A stretch of DNA of 64,000 bases from Iodobacter violaceini (GCF_011601265.1 NZ_JAAOLX010000002.1:310001-374000), one strand, 5' to 3'; counted from the first letter of the stretch, positions 9,560-18,904 are shown. Numbers and translations are program-made. Notes: generated by a model from the sequence alone, not told the origin.

Positions 9560-11818
9560 CTACTCCCTGCTGCAGATTAAATCACCCAGGTCCAGCACAT
9601 CACCCGCAGCATCAGGCACTTCAATCCAGGCCGGGCAAGGCAATCCATTGTTTTGTATTTCAAGTGCGTATTTTCCAGGCGCGATGTCTTCCATGTAGAT
9701 TTTTCCATTGATATCCGTCATGGCGGATAAATCACCTTCAGGCAATTTTAAGCTCAGGGTGGTGTTGACCAAAGCATGCTGCTGAGCATCTACAATTCGC
9801 GCTTCAAAAGCCCGTAATTTTTTCGCCGCAAAAACAAGGTGCCGCCCCATGTTTTGCCCCGGCATCACATCAAGGCGCAGCTTCGGCAGGGTATATTCAA
9901 TAGGAATATCATCCTGTACCAGCGCAATTTGCTGTTGCCCGTAATTGCTTAATTCGGGCACCCATAAATACCCTTCTTCATCGGTATGACCAATCACCCG
10001 GCTGTTTTGCGTCACCCCCACTCCGGACAAACCTTCACTTTGCACCAGAGCAAAGCTTTGGTTTACAGGCCGGCTTACGCCCCAATGGCCATCCACATAC
10101 GCCACAGCCCCTTCAGCAGCCACCCTGTAGCTGCTGCGGCCATCGTACTGCCTTGCACTGGCGGTGAGCTGAGACTGCGCAAAACGCCCCTGCACATAGG
10201 CATCCTGCGCTACACCCACCCGGTCATGCTCTGCATTAAACCGATAAGACCAACCCTCACCTGCGGGCGTCGTTTTGGCGTAATAGGCATTGATTCTTTG
10301 CTGATTCAAGTCATCACGCTGGAAGCTTGTACCGGCCGACTGATTGCCATCGAACAGCCAGGTTAAGTTAACAAACCCCTGGGTGCCATTATTTCGGATT
10401 GAGAGCGATGTTGACACCGAGAAATCCCGCGCCGGGCTTGCAGAAAAACTAAGTCTCAGCGCATTTTCTGTTTCTGCCGTGCCTCCCGTCTGACGCATAA
10501 AATCCACCCCCCAGTTGCCCATGCTCTGATTGCCAAAACCAAAGCCCACACTGCCATTCCATGCAGGTAAAGGCCAATCAGACATCGAAGACAAATAGTA
10601 TGCACTTTGCTGCTGCAGCATGGCGCGCACATTAAAAGCCTGCTCCTCGTAACGATAGTTAAACAAGCTGGCCTGGCCCTGCTCTTCGCCATTTTTAGCC
10701 CATGATGCCGCCACACCCAGCACGCCGTAATCGCCAAGGCGAATATTGGCTAATGCACCTGCGCTCTGATGCTCCGGGGTGCGTTCTGCACGTAAACCCA
10801 CGGTCAGATAATCATTCACGCCGTAACGGTGCAGGCCTGAAAATGCAAGGCCCTGATAGTGATCAAAGCCCTCTTTTCGCTCAACCCCCAGGTTGTAATT
10901 AAACTCGTGCAAACCGGATTTCAGCAGGGAATCATCAAAATAATAGGGCAGGTTATAAACCTGACGATTGCCGTACTGGTCTTTCACCACCACCGATATA
11001 TCCTGAAACCCGGAAAAATAGCTTAAGTCCTGAAACTGATAAATCCCCGGCTGCAGATCAACATTTTTAACAATCACACCATTGATATAGATTTCGGCAG
11101 TGGATGGGCTGGTGATGGCTGCACCGCCATTCAGGCCCGGCTTTGTTTCAAAATAAGGCTGCATGGAGAACACACGGCTCACCCCTATCCCTGCCATCGG
11201 CACGCCACGCCCTAATGCCCCTGCCGTGGAGGAAATATCACCCAGCGTAATGCGCATCATCTGATCCGGGCTGTCGTAGCTCAGTGTACTGTCCAGCCGC
11301 AGCCAGCCCTGGCCATGGCTTTGGTAATCGTGGCGGCTGCGCAGGTTCCAGCCATCAGAAGCGATATTTAAGGTGGGCGCAAAGCCCATTCCCGCTTGCC
11401 CGCTGGTATCCCGGCCTGCCGACACAGCGTAGTTTACATAAGCCGATGTACCGCCCTGCCAGGGGCGGATATGATTTTGCTGCGAAAAATCCGAAATTTG
11501 TAAGGGCAATAAAGCCGGATCGGCCTGAAGACTGGCTTGCAGTAAATCCAGATTAAGACTGGCTTTTACGCCGCTGATCTGATCCATCCGTACGAAACGT
11601 CGCCCGGAAAAAAGCTGGCTGCTGCCTTTAACCTCACTCAACCCCATGCCTTTTAAAGCATCCGCATCGAGCCAGTAAATATCAGCATCGATTCTGGCTT
11701 CAAGATCGCCCTTTGCCATGCCATTGAGCATGATATTAAGAATCAGCGGCTCGGCAGCGGCACTTGCAAAACGGCAGCAACATAAGAGCAAGACCCATAA
11801 GGCCATTTTACCCGCCAT
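9560..11818 (-). CDS. Archaic chaperone-usher outer-membrane usher (CsuD-like)
   Basis: The outer-membrane assembly platform that receives chaperone-bound pilins and threads the pilus out. The 752-residue protein has a signal peptide (cleavage near CRFASAAAE), an N-terminal periplasmic domain (YWLDADALKGMGL), a long beta-barrel region containing the YINGVIVKNVDLQPGIYQF plug-type stretch, and C-terminal domains starting near VIGHTDEEGYLWVPEL. It starts at 11818, overlapping the chaperone stop by one base (TAATG), so the two are coupled. Confidence 0.9.
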   Translation of the reverse strand: MAGKMALWVLLLCCCRFASAAAEPLILNIMLNGMAKGDLEARIDADIYWLDADALKGMGLSEVKGSSQLFSGRRFVRMDQISGVKASLNLDLLQASLQADPALLPLQISDFSQQNHIRPWQGGTSAYVNYAVSAGRDTSGQAGMGFAPTLNIASDGWNLRSRHDYQSHGQGWLRLDSTLSYDSPDQMMRITLGDISSTAGALGRGVPMAGIGVSRVFSMQPYFETKPGLNGGAAITSPSTAEIYINGVIVKNVDLQPGIYQFQDLSYFSGFQDISVVVKDQYGNRQVYNLPYYFDDSLLKSGLHEFNYNLGVERKEGFDHYQGLAFSGLHRYGVNDYLTVGLRAERTPEHQSAGALANIRLGDYGVLGVAASWAKNGEEQGQASLFNYRYEEQAFNVRAMLQQQSAYYLSSMSDWPLPAWNGSVGFGFGNQSMGNWGVDFMRQTGGTAETENALRLSFSASPARDFSVSTSLSIRNNGTQGFVNLTWLFDGNQSAGTSFQRDDLNQQRINAYYAKTTPAGEGWSYRFNAEHDRVGVAQDAYVQGRFAQSQLTASARQYDGRSSYRVAAEGAVAYVDGHWGVSRPVNQSFALVQSEGLSGVGVTQNSRVIGHTDEEGYLWVPELSNYGQQQIALVQDDIPIEYTLPKLRLDVMPGQNMGRHLVFAAKKLRAFEARIVDAQQHALVNTTLSLKLPEGDLSAMTDINGKIYMEDIAPGKYALEIQNNGLPCPAWIEVPDAAGDVLDLGDLICSRE

Positions 11819-12540
11819 TATTTACAAGCCGTTGCTGCAATATTGAAGGGCACACTCAGGCTGTGACGGTCAAAAGCCACATAAATGAGATGCTGTCCCG
11901 GTGTGCAGTGTGCCAAAGGGAAATGATATTCGCGCTCTGAGCCCGCCAGTAAATACCATGCACTGAATTCCTGCTGATCAAGCTTTAGCGTTTCGCTTTT
12001 GAGCGAAGACAATCTTAAAGTGGCATTGCCTGTGTTTTTAAGCGTAAAACTTAAATCCCCTTTTTGCAGTTTGATATTTTCCATAGTGGCGGCAGCCCTA
12101 TTCAAAGCTGCAGGTTGCACAAAAATGGGCACGCCAAAACTCAGCACCATTGACAGCTGAGAGCTGCCCGCCTCGCTTTTAAGCGGCGGCTGCTCATTGA
12201 CATACAAGCGGTAAGCCAGCTCATCAGCGGCTCTGGGCACGCGTAAACCAATACGCACAACACGCTGGCTGTGCGGGGCAATTTCTGCCTGCTTTGGAAA
12301 AAACAGCAGATCGCTGGTCTCGCTGTAAAGATCTTCGCCAGCAGCACCCTGCTCCCAGCGTTTAGCATCCAGCGCCACCCGCAGCGGAGTATCACCGACA
12401 TTGGCAATAGTAATAGAGGAGGTTTTATCTTTAGCCGTAAAATCCAGCCGTACAGGCGACACAGAAAATTGTGCTGCAAACACGGGTGCACACAACAGGC
12501 TGATCCAGCCCGCCAATAAGAGCATCAAGAGCTTTTGCAT
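11818..12540 (-). CDS. Periplasmic pilus assembly chaperone (CsuC-like)
   Basis: A 240-residue periplasmic protein with a signal peptide ending at APVFA-A. It has the two immunoglobulin-like domains of PapD-type chaperones: SVSPVRLDF and IANVGDTPLRVALDAKRW in the first, FFPKQAEIAPHSQRVVRIGLR near the subunit-binding edge, and a second domain from about residue 135. It keeps pilins soluble by donor-strand complementation and hands them to the usher encoded directly downstream. Confidence 0.9.
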   Translation of the reverse strand: MQKLLMLLLAGWISLLCAPVFAAQFSVSPVRLDFTAKDKTSSITIANVGDTPLRVALDAKRWEQGAAGEDLYSETSDLLFFPKQAEIAPHSQRVVRIGLRVPRAADELAYRLYVNEQPPLKSEAGSSQLSMVLSFGVPIFVQPAALNRAAATMENIKLQKGDLSFTLKNTGNATLRLSSLKSETLKLDQQEFSAWYLLAGSEREYHFPLAHCTPGQHLIYVAFDRHSLSVPFNIAATACK

Positions 12541-12765
12541 ATCAGGCCCTTTATTTTAAAGTAAATTTTGATCGCAACAGCCTGCAGCTCTGAATTGAGC
12601 ACAGCAAGAGCATGGCGCAGAGAAAGACACGAAACAACCCTGCCACGCATGCAGCAAAGAGGCCGGTATCTTCAGGGAAACGCGGATTGAATTTTTGATC
12701 AGGGGTCAGTGTAATAAACGGATGCCCCTTGCCCGGAAAAAGGGAATCAGGGAAAAACCGATTTA

Positions 12766-12774
12766 CCCCCCCCC
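12766..12774. repeat. C9 homopolymer tract in the pilin-chaperone gap
   Basis: Nine consecutive C on the plus strand (G9 on the pilus coding strand). It lies about 225 bp upstream of the chaperone start and 70 bp past the pilin stop. Tracts of this length are prone to slippage in Neisseriales. Confidence 0.75.
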
Positions 12775-12779
12775 AATCT

Positions 12780-12817
12780 CTTTTAAAAATCCAGCGTGCA
12801 CACCGGATTTTTAAAAG
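12780..12817 (-). terminator. Hairpin after the pilin gene, before the chaperone gene
   Basis: A 13-bp perfect stem (CTTTTAAAAATCC / GGATTTTTAAAAG) lies 28 bp after the pilin stop on the minus strand. It probably ends or stabilises most pilin transcripts so that pilin is made in excess over chaperone and usher. No long T run follows; the T-rich arm itself may serve. The rest of the roughly 300-bp gap has no convincing gene. Confidence 0.6.
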
Positions 12818-12844
12818 CTGGAGCAATACAAGGGAGCAGAGCGT

Positions 12845-13303
12845 TTAAGGTGCTACGGTCAGCACTACCGTGTCAGCGTAATCACCCGCCCTGGCGTTTT
12901 GATAGGCTGCACCTTCAACAATGGCGGTCAGCAATACTTTATTTTCTGTTAAGCCGCCCTCACCCACACCAGATGTTTTGTCTGCAGACAGATTATATTC
13001 AATTAGATCACTGGCATCGCCGTCGCTTAATTTAATATTTTTTTTACCTGCAGCACCATTTAAACCATCATTCATTGAGACGGTATAGCTTGTACCCTTA
13101 GAACACCAAAAACTGATATCCGCAGTTGTTTGTTTTTGTGCATCAACACCAGGTGTCATATCCGGAATTGTCATCGTGACATCGGAAGGATTTACAAAAG
13201 TACAAACAGGTAATACTTTGCCTGATACATGGACATTTACATTAGCAGCAAAGGCAGGAAAAGCAGCCGAAGCAAATAAAGAAGCCAAAATCATTCTTTT
13301 CAT
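12845..13303 (-). CDS. SCPU-domain pilin (Csu-type)
   Basis: A 152-residue exported subunit with a signal peptide ending FPAFA-A and an AGAGGG ribosome site. The mature start NVNVHVSGKVLPVCTF has the first conserved cysteine, the second is in ISFWCSKGTSYTVSMNDG, and the protein ends with the strand ADTVVLTVAP. This two-cysteine layout is that of CsuA/B-like subunits. A roughly 190-bp gap (13304-13495) separates it from the upstream pilin and may hold its own promoter. Confidence 0.85.
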   Translation of the reverse strand: MKRMILASLFASAAFPAFAANVNVHVSGKVLPVCTFVNPSDVTMTIPDMTPGVDAQKQTTADISFWCSKGTSYTVSMNDGLNGAAGKKNIKLSDGDASDLIEYNLSADKTSGVGEGGLTENKVLLTAIVEGAAYQNARAGDYADTVVLTVAP

Positions 13304-13495
13304 TGTATCCCTCTTTTATTTAAATGGAGTCAGTCACAGGGAAAACAATTTTATAAGAAATTTCCTGCCGCAATAAGCTAAATACTTTACAAAAAAAAGG
13401 TGATCTGTATCATTCAAATGAATATTTAGGGGTACTTTTACATTGCATTAGAAACAACTAATACAGAGATAAAAAATTATCACAGGGATAATAAA

Positions 13496-13960
13496 TTAGG
13501 GATTTATCTTTAAAACAACCAAATCAGAATAATGACCGGCTTTAATTGCAAGATAATCAGCGCCGCGCACGCTGGCACTTAATTTCAATGGAATAAGCAC
13601 GGCCTCACCCGCACCGGTGCCGCTGCTCAGGCTGCTTTGCAAGTTATACGGCAGATAATCGCCCCCTTTGATGCTGCCCATTTTCCTGCCCTGACCCTGC
13701 CCCTGATTAAAGTAGCGGCCATTATCAAGCTCCACCTTGTAGCGCGTGCCTTTAGAGCAGGAAAAACTCACTTCACCTGCCACCTTGCGATCCCCCTGCC
13801 CGGGGGTTAAACCACCAAAATCAAGCACCACATCATCAGGCCGGGCAAAAACACAGCTCCCTGCAACTTCGGCACTCACACGCTGAGATTCTGCAGACAC
13901 AGAAAAAGAAAGTGCAGCAAAAAACAAACAAAAAACAAACCGGCATATATTACTATTCAT
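13496..13960 (-). CDS. SCPU-domain pilin (Csu-type)
   Basis: A 154-residue exported pilin, signal peptide ending SVSAES. Conserved cysteines are in VAGSCVFARPDDVVLDFGGLTPG and VSFSCSKGTRYKVELDNGRYF, and the last strand is SDLVVLKINP. It is a paralogue of the 152-residue pilin downstream. Its ATG follows the mini-pilin stop with no spacer (TAA-ATG), and a GGAG site lies inside the end of that gene, so the two are translated together. Confidence 0.83.
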   Translation of the reverse strand: MNSNICRFVFCLFFAALSFSVSAESQRVSAEVAGSCVFARPDDVVLDFGGLTPGQGDRKVAGEVSFSCSKGTRYKVELDNGRYFNQGQGQGRKMGSIKGGDYLPYNLQSSLSSGTGAGEAVLIPLKLSASVRGADYLAIKAGHYSDLVVLKINP

Positions 13961-14194
13961 TTAAAACTCCATCACAACCCGCTCTACGGCCGATGCACCG
14001 CTATTTTCAGTACGCTTGAATGTGCGCACAAAATTTAAAGACCGCGAACAAATTGAAGCAGCTGTCGTTAATACAGCTGCTTTATCAGAAACGGTGCAAC
14101 GGGGCAGCACCCTGGATTGCACTTTGATATTAATCGCCAATGCTGATTGGGTAAACAAACAGCATAATAAACAGCAGCTAACAGATCGCATCAT
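13961..14194 (-). CDS. Short exported protein with a pilin-like N-terminus
   Basis: Read from the ATG at 14194 this is 77 residues (83 from 14212; neither start has a strong ribosome site). It has a clear signal peptide (MRSVSCCLLCCLFTQSALA). The mature start INIKVQSRVLPRCTVSDKA closely matches the first strand and first cysteine of the SCPU pilins downstream, but the domain is much shorter, with one more cysteine (ASICSR) and the ending VERVVMEF. I could not find a frame change that would extend it. It may be a capping or regulatory mini-subunit, or a relic. It is the first gene of the pilus locus. Confidence 0.55.
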   Translation of the reverse strand: MMRSVSCCLLCCLFTQSALAINIKVQSRVLPRCTVSDKAAVLTTAASICSRSLNFVRTFKRTENSGASAVERVVMEF

Positions 14195-14227
14195 ATTCTC
14201 TGGAAAAAACATATCGCAAGGTAATTA

Positions 14228-14260
14228 GTCTGAATAAACAGCCGGGCCATTTATTCAGAC
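14228..14260 (-). terminator. AT-rich hairpin after dadA
   Basis: A perfect 11-bp inverted repeat (GTCTGAATAAA / TTTATTCAGAC) lies 9 bp beyond the dadA stop on the minus strand and before the pilus locus. Confidence 0.55.
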
Positions 14261-14268
14261 ATGGTTAA

Positions 14269-15516
14269 TTACTGAAAACAAAAATCAACATCTGGCTTTT
14301 TACCGGAAATTAAATCGGCAATAGCCAGTGCCGAGCCACAACATTCTGTCCAGCCCAGGGTGCCATGCCCGGTATTGAGCCACAAACTCGGATAGCACGT
14401 ACGGCCAATATAAGGCAAATTGCCAGGTGTTGCCGGGCGTAAACCGGTCCAGAACTCGGCCGCAGCATAATCAGCACCATCAGGGAAAATATCCCTCACC
14501 CGGTCAATAATCGCCTTACAGCGCACCGCATTCAGATCCAGATTATATCCATCAAATTCTGCAGTACCGGCTACGCGCAGATAATCCCCCAGTCTGGAGA
14601 AAACCAGCTTATGCCCGTCATCTGTCAGGCTGACTGTTGGTGCACAATGACCATCACGCACCGGAATCGTGGCTGAATAGCCCTTGGCCGGATAAATATC
14701 CAAATTAATCCCAAGGGGGCGCAAATGCAGCGGGCTGTAACTGCCCAGACTTACCACAAAAGCATCTGCACTGAGGGATTCTGCCCCCTCATCACCCTCT
14801 GTCCGCACCGCCACCACATCCCCGCCTGCACAATCAAAACCGGCGATTTCGCAATCATAGCGAAATTTCACCCCGGCTTGCTCGCAGAGAGCCGCCAGTT
14901 CATTGGTAAATAAGCGCGCATCGCCCGATTCATCACTGGGCGTATAGGTGCCCCCCACAATGGGCCGCATCGAATTGCGCAAAGCAGGTTCTATCAATAA
15001 GCACTCAGCGGCAGATTTTACCTGCCGGTCAAGGCCCAGCTCCCCCATCAGCTTTGCTGCAGGGATAGCCGATTCAAACTCGGCCTGCTCAGTGTAGTAA
15101 TGCAATATCCCTTCGGTGCGCTGATGGTATTCGATACCGGTAGCCGCCCGTAAGGATTGCAGGGTATCGCGGCTGTACAAACCAAGGCGCACCAGGTTTT
15201 GCAGGTTATAGCGCGCCTTTTCCCGGGTGCACTGTTGTAAAAAACGCAAACCCCAGCGCCATTGATGCCAGTCGGGCTTAAAGCGAAACAAGAGCGGCGC
15301 ATCTTCCTCACCCAGCCACTGCAATGCTTTCCAGGGGGCCTTGGGATTAGCCCATGGCTCCGCATGGCACACCGATATTTGCCCGCCATTGGCATAGCTG
15401 GTTTCCCTTGCTGCCTCTGGCGCACGCTCGATCACCGTTACCTCATGCCCTGCCTGGCTCAAAAACCATGCCGAAGTAATCCCAATTACGCCCGCCCCCA
15501 GTACAATCACCTTCAT
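14269..15516 (-). CDS. dadA: D-amino acid dehydrogenase (DadA-like)
   Basis: A membrane-associated FAD enzyme that oxidatively deaminates D-amino acids to 2-oxo acids and passes electrons to the respiratory chain. The 415-residue protein begins with the FAD fold VIVLGAGVIGITSAWFL and has the ERAPEAARETSYANGGQIS stretch typical of DadA. Its C-terminal FAD-contact segment includes FWTGLRPATPGNLPYIG and NTGHGTLGWT. No alanine racemase gene or Lrp-type regulator is adjacent. A terminator-like hairpin follows. Other DAO-family substrates are possible. Confidence 0.83.
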   Translation of the reverse strand: MKVIVLGAGVIGITSAWFLSQAGHEVTVIERAPEAARETSYANGGQISVCHAEPWANPKAPWKALQWLGEEDAPLLFRFKPDWHQWRWGLRFLQQCTREKARYNLQNLVRLGLYSRDTLQSLRAATGIEYHQRTEGILHYYTEQAEFESAIPAAKLMGELGLDRQVKSAAECLLIEPALRNSMRPIVGGTYTPSDESGDARLFTNELAALCEQAGVKFRYDCEIAGFDCAGGDVVAVRTEGDEGAESLSADAFVVSLGSYSPLHLRPLGINLDIYPAKGYSATIPVRDGHCAPTVSLTDDGHKLVFSRLGDYLRVAGTAEFDGYNLDLNAVRCKAIIDRVRDIFPDGADYAAAEFWTGLRPATPGNLPYIGRTCYPSLWLNTGHGTLGWTECCGSALAIADLISGKKPDVDFCFQ

Positions 15517-15874
15517 ATTTTTCCCTTATGAATCAATTTCAAATCGAATACGTTTTCAAGCTAAAACCGGGCAAAAAATATCGCAGCCACTCATCATTTT
15601 TTTATACGGCCGCAAAAAAATGAATTGATACTCACAAATCAAAGAAAACAATATGTCTTGTATTAGAAAATATACCAGCCCCGGCAAACAGATTGATTCA
15701 AGCCAAGCCACAGGCTCTGTACTAAATGATTTTTTACAAAAAGATTAACAAATGCGATTCATAATACTTGATTAAGAATCATGAAATGATGATACGTTTT
15801 ACTAGAAAGCCGATACTTGATCTAAACTAACATCTGAAACTCTCCACTTACGAAAAACCAAGCCCCGCCACGCT
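15517..15874. other. Intergenic region between dadA and the histidine kinase
   Basis: 358 bp, AT-rich, presumably carrying both divergent promoters. The only structure I see is a short perfect palindrome TGATT-AAG-AATCA at about 15768-15780. I could not assign promoter boxes with confidence. Confidence 0.4.
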
Positions 15875-17731
15875 ATGAATCTGTCGCTTCGAACTGCAAT
15901 TATTTTTGCCACTCTTTTGGGCTTATTACTGCCCTCTGGTGTAAATGGCTATATCAGCCTGACCCGCCAGCTGGACAACGCCCAGCGCCAGATCAGCCTG
16001 GATCACCAGCGTATTGCCGATATTCTGGTTCTGGGCATGCAAGAGCCACTCTGGAATCTGTCTCCGGATGCCGGCAAACCCCTGCTGGAATCGGTCATCA
16101 GCGATGAGCGCATTGTGCGCATTACCGTCAACGACTCAACACTGGGCCTGTTTATTGAGGCCAACAAACCAGAGCGCCGCCGCGGGCATTTGCACTCACT
16201 CACCCGTGTGGTGAGCAAGCAGGGCAGCAATATTGGCACCATTACGATTGAGCTGGATGATGGCAATGCCACCACCCGCATCCGCAGCGAACAGCGCCTT
16301 TATCTGGCCGCAGTGCTGCTGCAGATTGTGCTTAGCCTCGGGCTGATTTTATTACTGCTTGAATCCAGGATTATCCGCCCGCTCGCCGAGCTGTCACGCC
16401 AGGCTATTCAGCTGGCACGCCGTGAGCTGGATGAAGCCTTTGTCTGGCGGCGCAGCGATGAAATCGGCACCTTAGGGCAAAACCTGGAAACCACGCGAAA
16501 ATCACTGAAAGACCTGATTTTGACGCTGGAACAAAAAAATCTGCAGCTGGAAACCGACATTCTGGGCCGCAGGCAAATTGAGCTGGCCCTGCGCGCCAGC
16601 CAGGATCGCTACCGCAGACTGGTTGAATCAACGCATATCATCCCATGGGATGCCAACCCGGACGAGTGGCGGCTTACCTATGTCGGCCCGCAGGCCGAAG
16701 CACTGCTGGGCTATCCGCTGGCCCAATGGTACCAGGAAGGCTTTTTATCCAGCTATCTGCACCCGGACGACCGGCATCATGCTTATCGCCTGTTCAGCGA
16801 AACCAGCAAAACTGGCGTTTCTGAATTTGAATGCCGCTTTTTAAGCAGCAGCGGCGAAGAAAAATGGGTACTGCTTACTGCCTCCGCACAATGCGATGCC
16901 GATAACAAACGCACTTTGCAGGGCTTTATTATTGATATCAGCGAGCGCAAACAAGCCGAGCTGGATATGGAGCGCTACCGCAACCACCTTGAAGAAGTCG
17001 TAGAAGCCCGTACCCGCGCACTGGCCTCAGCCAATCATGAGCTGGAAGCATTTTCTTACTCGGTATCGCACGATCTGCGCATTCCGCTTCGCACCATAGA
17101 AGGCTTCAGTCAGGTGCTGCTGGAAGACTATATCGGCTCGCTGGATGTGAATGCCCGCAACTATTTAGCGCGCATCCGCAGTACTACGCACAATATGACC
17201 AGCCTGATTGATGATTTACTCAATCTGTCCAAGCTGACTCGCATTGAGGTGCGCTGCCAGACCATTAATCTGAGCGCCTTAAGCGAAGAAATTGTGGATG
17301 AATTCCGCAGCCTGCAACCGCAGCGGCAAATTGACATCCAGATTGAAGAAAATCTCAGGGCTCATGCTGACCCTAAACTCATGCTGATTGCACTCAGACA
17401 TTTACTTGATAATGCATGGAAATTTACCGAGCGCACCCAGAATGCAAAAATCAGCATTGGTGCAAATGATATCAATGGCCAGACTGTTTTCTATATTCAG
17501 GACAACGGAATCGGCTTTGACATGGCCCATGCCAATAAAATATTTTCACCCTTCCAGCGCCTGCACTCGCACACCGAGCTTACTGGCAATGGCATTGGCC
17601 TTGCCATCGTTCAGCGGATTATTCACCGCCACGACGGGCGTATCTGGGCCAAATCTCAGGCAGACAACCAGACAATTTTCTACTTCACCCTGCCCAATAA
17701 ACCTCAGGCAGATCACCGTTTGCCACATTGA
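15875..17731 (+). CDS. Membrane-bound PAS sensor histidine kinase (orphan)
   Basis: A 618-residue inner-membrane kinase. It has TM1 at about residues 8-28, a roughly 110-residue periplasmic sensor, TM2 at about 143-163, a HAMP-like linker and coiled coil to about 240, then a PAS/PAC domain at about 245-360. The dimerisation domain carries H399 (SYSVSHDLRIPLR). The ATPase domain has the N box HLLDNAWKFT (N513), the G1 box DNGIGFD (543-549) and the G2 box GNGIGLAI (571-578). The kinase core resembles phytochrome-type and Cph1-like kinases. No response regulator gene is near, so its partner is unlinked. recA follows by 100 bp on the same strand but has its own promoter. Confidence 0.88.
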   Translation: MNLSLRTAIIFATLLGLLLPSGVNGYISLTRQLDNAQRQISLDHQRIADILVLGMQEPLWNLSPDAGKPLLESVISDERIVRITVNDSTLGLFIEANKPERRRGHLHSLTRVVSKQGSNIGTITIELDDGNATTRIRSEQRLYLAAVLLQIVLSLGLILLLLESRIIRPLAELSRQAIQLARRELDEAFVWRRSDEIGTLGQNLETTRKSLKDLILTLEQKNLQLETDILGRRQIELALRASQDRYRRLVESTHIIPWDANPDEWRLTYVGPQAEALLGYPLAQWYQEGFLSSYLHPDDRHHAYRLFSETSKTGVSEFECRFLSSSGEEKWVLLTASAQCDADNKRTLQGFIIDISERKQAELDMERYRNHLEEVVEARTRALASANHELEAFSYSVSHDLRIPLRTIEGFSQVLLEDYIGSLDVNARNYLARIRSTTHNMTSLIDDLLNLSKLTRIEVRCQTINLSALSEEIVDEFRSLQPQRQIDIQIEENLRAHADPKLMLIALRHLLDNAWKFTERTQNAKISIGANDINGQTVFYIQDNGIGFDMAHANKIFSPFQRLHSHTELTGNGIGLAIVQRIIHRHDGRIWAKSQADNQTIFYFTLPNKPQADHRLPH

Positions 17732-17756
17732 CTCAAAGTGGCAAGATCCACAAAAT

Positions 17757-17797
17757 CTGTAAATCTCTTTTCATTTACAGAACGATTGTTCTATAAT
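17757..17797 (+). promoter_or_regulatory. recA promoter with two palindromic operator candidates
   Basis: TATAAT is at 17792-17797, 36 bp before the recA ATG. Overlapping it is AGAACGATTGTTCT (17779-17792), a palindrome of the GAAC-N4-GTTC form known from Gram-positive LexA sites. Just upstream is CTGTAAAT-N8-ATTTACAG (17757-17780), which carries the outer CTGT/ACAG of proteobacterial LexA sites but with a wider centre. One or both are likely SOS operators. Only a weak -35 (TTTTCA) is seen. Confidence 0.65.
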
Positions 17798-17832
17798 CAC
17801 TCATCTATTTAAACAGCGCTCGGGACACACAC

Positions 17833-18894
17833 ATGGACGACAACAAGAGCAAGGCACTCGCCGCGGCACTCGCGCAAATCGAACGTCAGTTCGGCAAAGG
17901 CGCCATCATGAAAATGGGCGAAAATCAGATTCAGGGTGATCTGCAAGTGGTTTCCACCGGCTCCCTTGGCTTAGATCTGGGCCTTGGTGTTGGCGGCTTA
18001 CCCCGCGGGCGCGTTGTTGAAATTTTCGGGCCAGAATCTTCTGGTAAAACCACACTCTGTCTGCACGTTGTAGCCGAAGTGCAAAAGCTTGGCGGTGTGG
18101 CCGCTTATATCGACGCTGAAAACGCGCTTGATCCTGTTTACGCCAGCAAACTCGGTGTAAACGTATCCGAAATGCTGATCTCTCAGCCCGACACCGGCGA
18201 GCAAGGACTGGAAATCGCCGATATGCTGGTCCGCTCCGGCGGCGTGGATATCATCGTGGTTGACTCGGTTGCAGCCCTTACACCCAAAGCCGAAATCGAA
18301 GGCGAAATGGGCGATGTGCACGTGGGCCTGCAAGCGCGCTTAATGAGCCAGGCACTGCGTAAGCTGACTGGTAATATCAAGCGCACCAATACACTGGTGA
18401 TCTTTATTAACCAGCTGCGAATGAAGATTGGCAATATGATGCCAGGCCAAAGCCCTGAAACCACCACTGGTGGTAATGCACTGAAGTTCTATGCATCGGT
18501 TCGTCTTGATATCCGCCGTATTGGCGCGGTTAAAAAGGGCGACGAGATCATTGGTAACCAAACCAAAGTGAAGATCGCCAAAAACAAAGTGGCTCCGCCT
18601 TTCCGCATTGTGACCTTTGATATTCTTTACGGCGAAGGGATCAGCCATGAAGGCGAAATCATCGAATACGGCGTAACGCATAAAATCGTTGAAAAAGCCG
18701 GTGCATGGTACAGCTACAACGGCAATAAGATTGGCCAGGGGATGGAAAACTCCCGTCAATACCTGAAAGATAATCCTGAAGTTGCAGCTGAAATTGAACA
18801 GAAAATTCGTGCAAAATTAGGCGCGGGTGGCTTGCTGCCAATCGATCCGGCCGCTTTACTTGATGATGGCAAAGAAGAAGAGCTGGATGCTTAA
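17833..18894 (+). CDS. recA: Recombinase RecA
   Basis: Forms the ATP-dependent filament on single-stranded DNA for homologous recombination and SOS induction. The 353-residue protein has the Walker A motif GPESSGKT at residues 66-73, the Walker B region [12 protein letters not shown], loop L1 around [16 protein letters not shown], loop L2 with [22 protein letters not shown], and an acidic C-terminal tail. recX follows after a strong hairpin. Confidence 0.99.
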   Translation: MDDNKSKALAAALAQIERQFGKGAIMKMGENQIQGDLQVVSTGSLGLDLGLGVGGLPRGRVVEIFGPESSGKTTLCLHVVAEVQKLGGVAAYIDAENALDPVYASKLGVNVSEMLISQPDTGEQGLEIADMLVRSGGVDIIVVDSVAALTPKAEIEGEMGDVHVGLQARLMSQALRKLTGNIKRTNTLVIFINQLRMKIGNMMPGQSPETTTGGNALKFYASVRLDIRRIGAVKKGDEIIGNQTKVKIAKNKVAPPFRIVTFDILYGEGISHEGEIIEYGVTHKIVEKAGAWYSYNGNKIGQGMENSRQYLKDNPEVAAEIEQKIRAKLGAGGLLPIDPAALLDDGKEEELDA

Positions 18895-18904
18895 GTAGTT
18901 CGAC

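Noticed and set aside
12551-12826. 91-codon minus-strand frame between the pilin and chaperone genes, containing the G9 run
   Set aside because: It covers the pilin hairpin, has no ribosome site or recognisable domain, and its composition is unlike the neighbours. I treat it as a chance frame.
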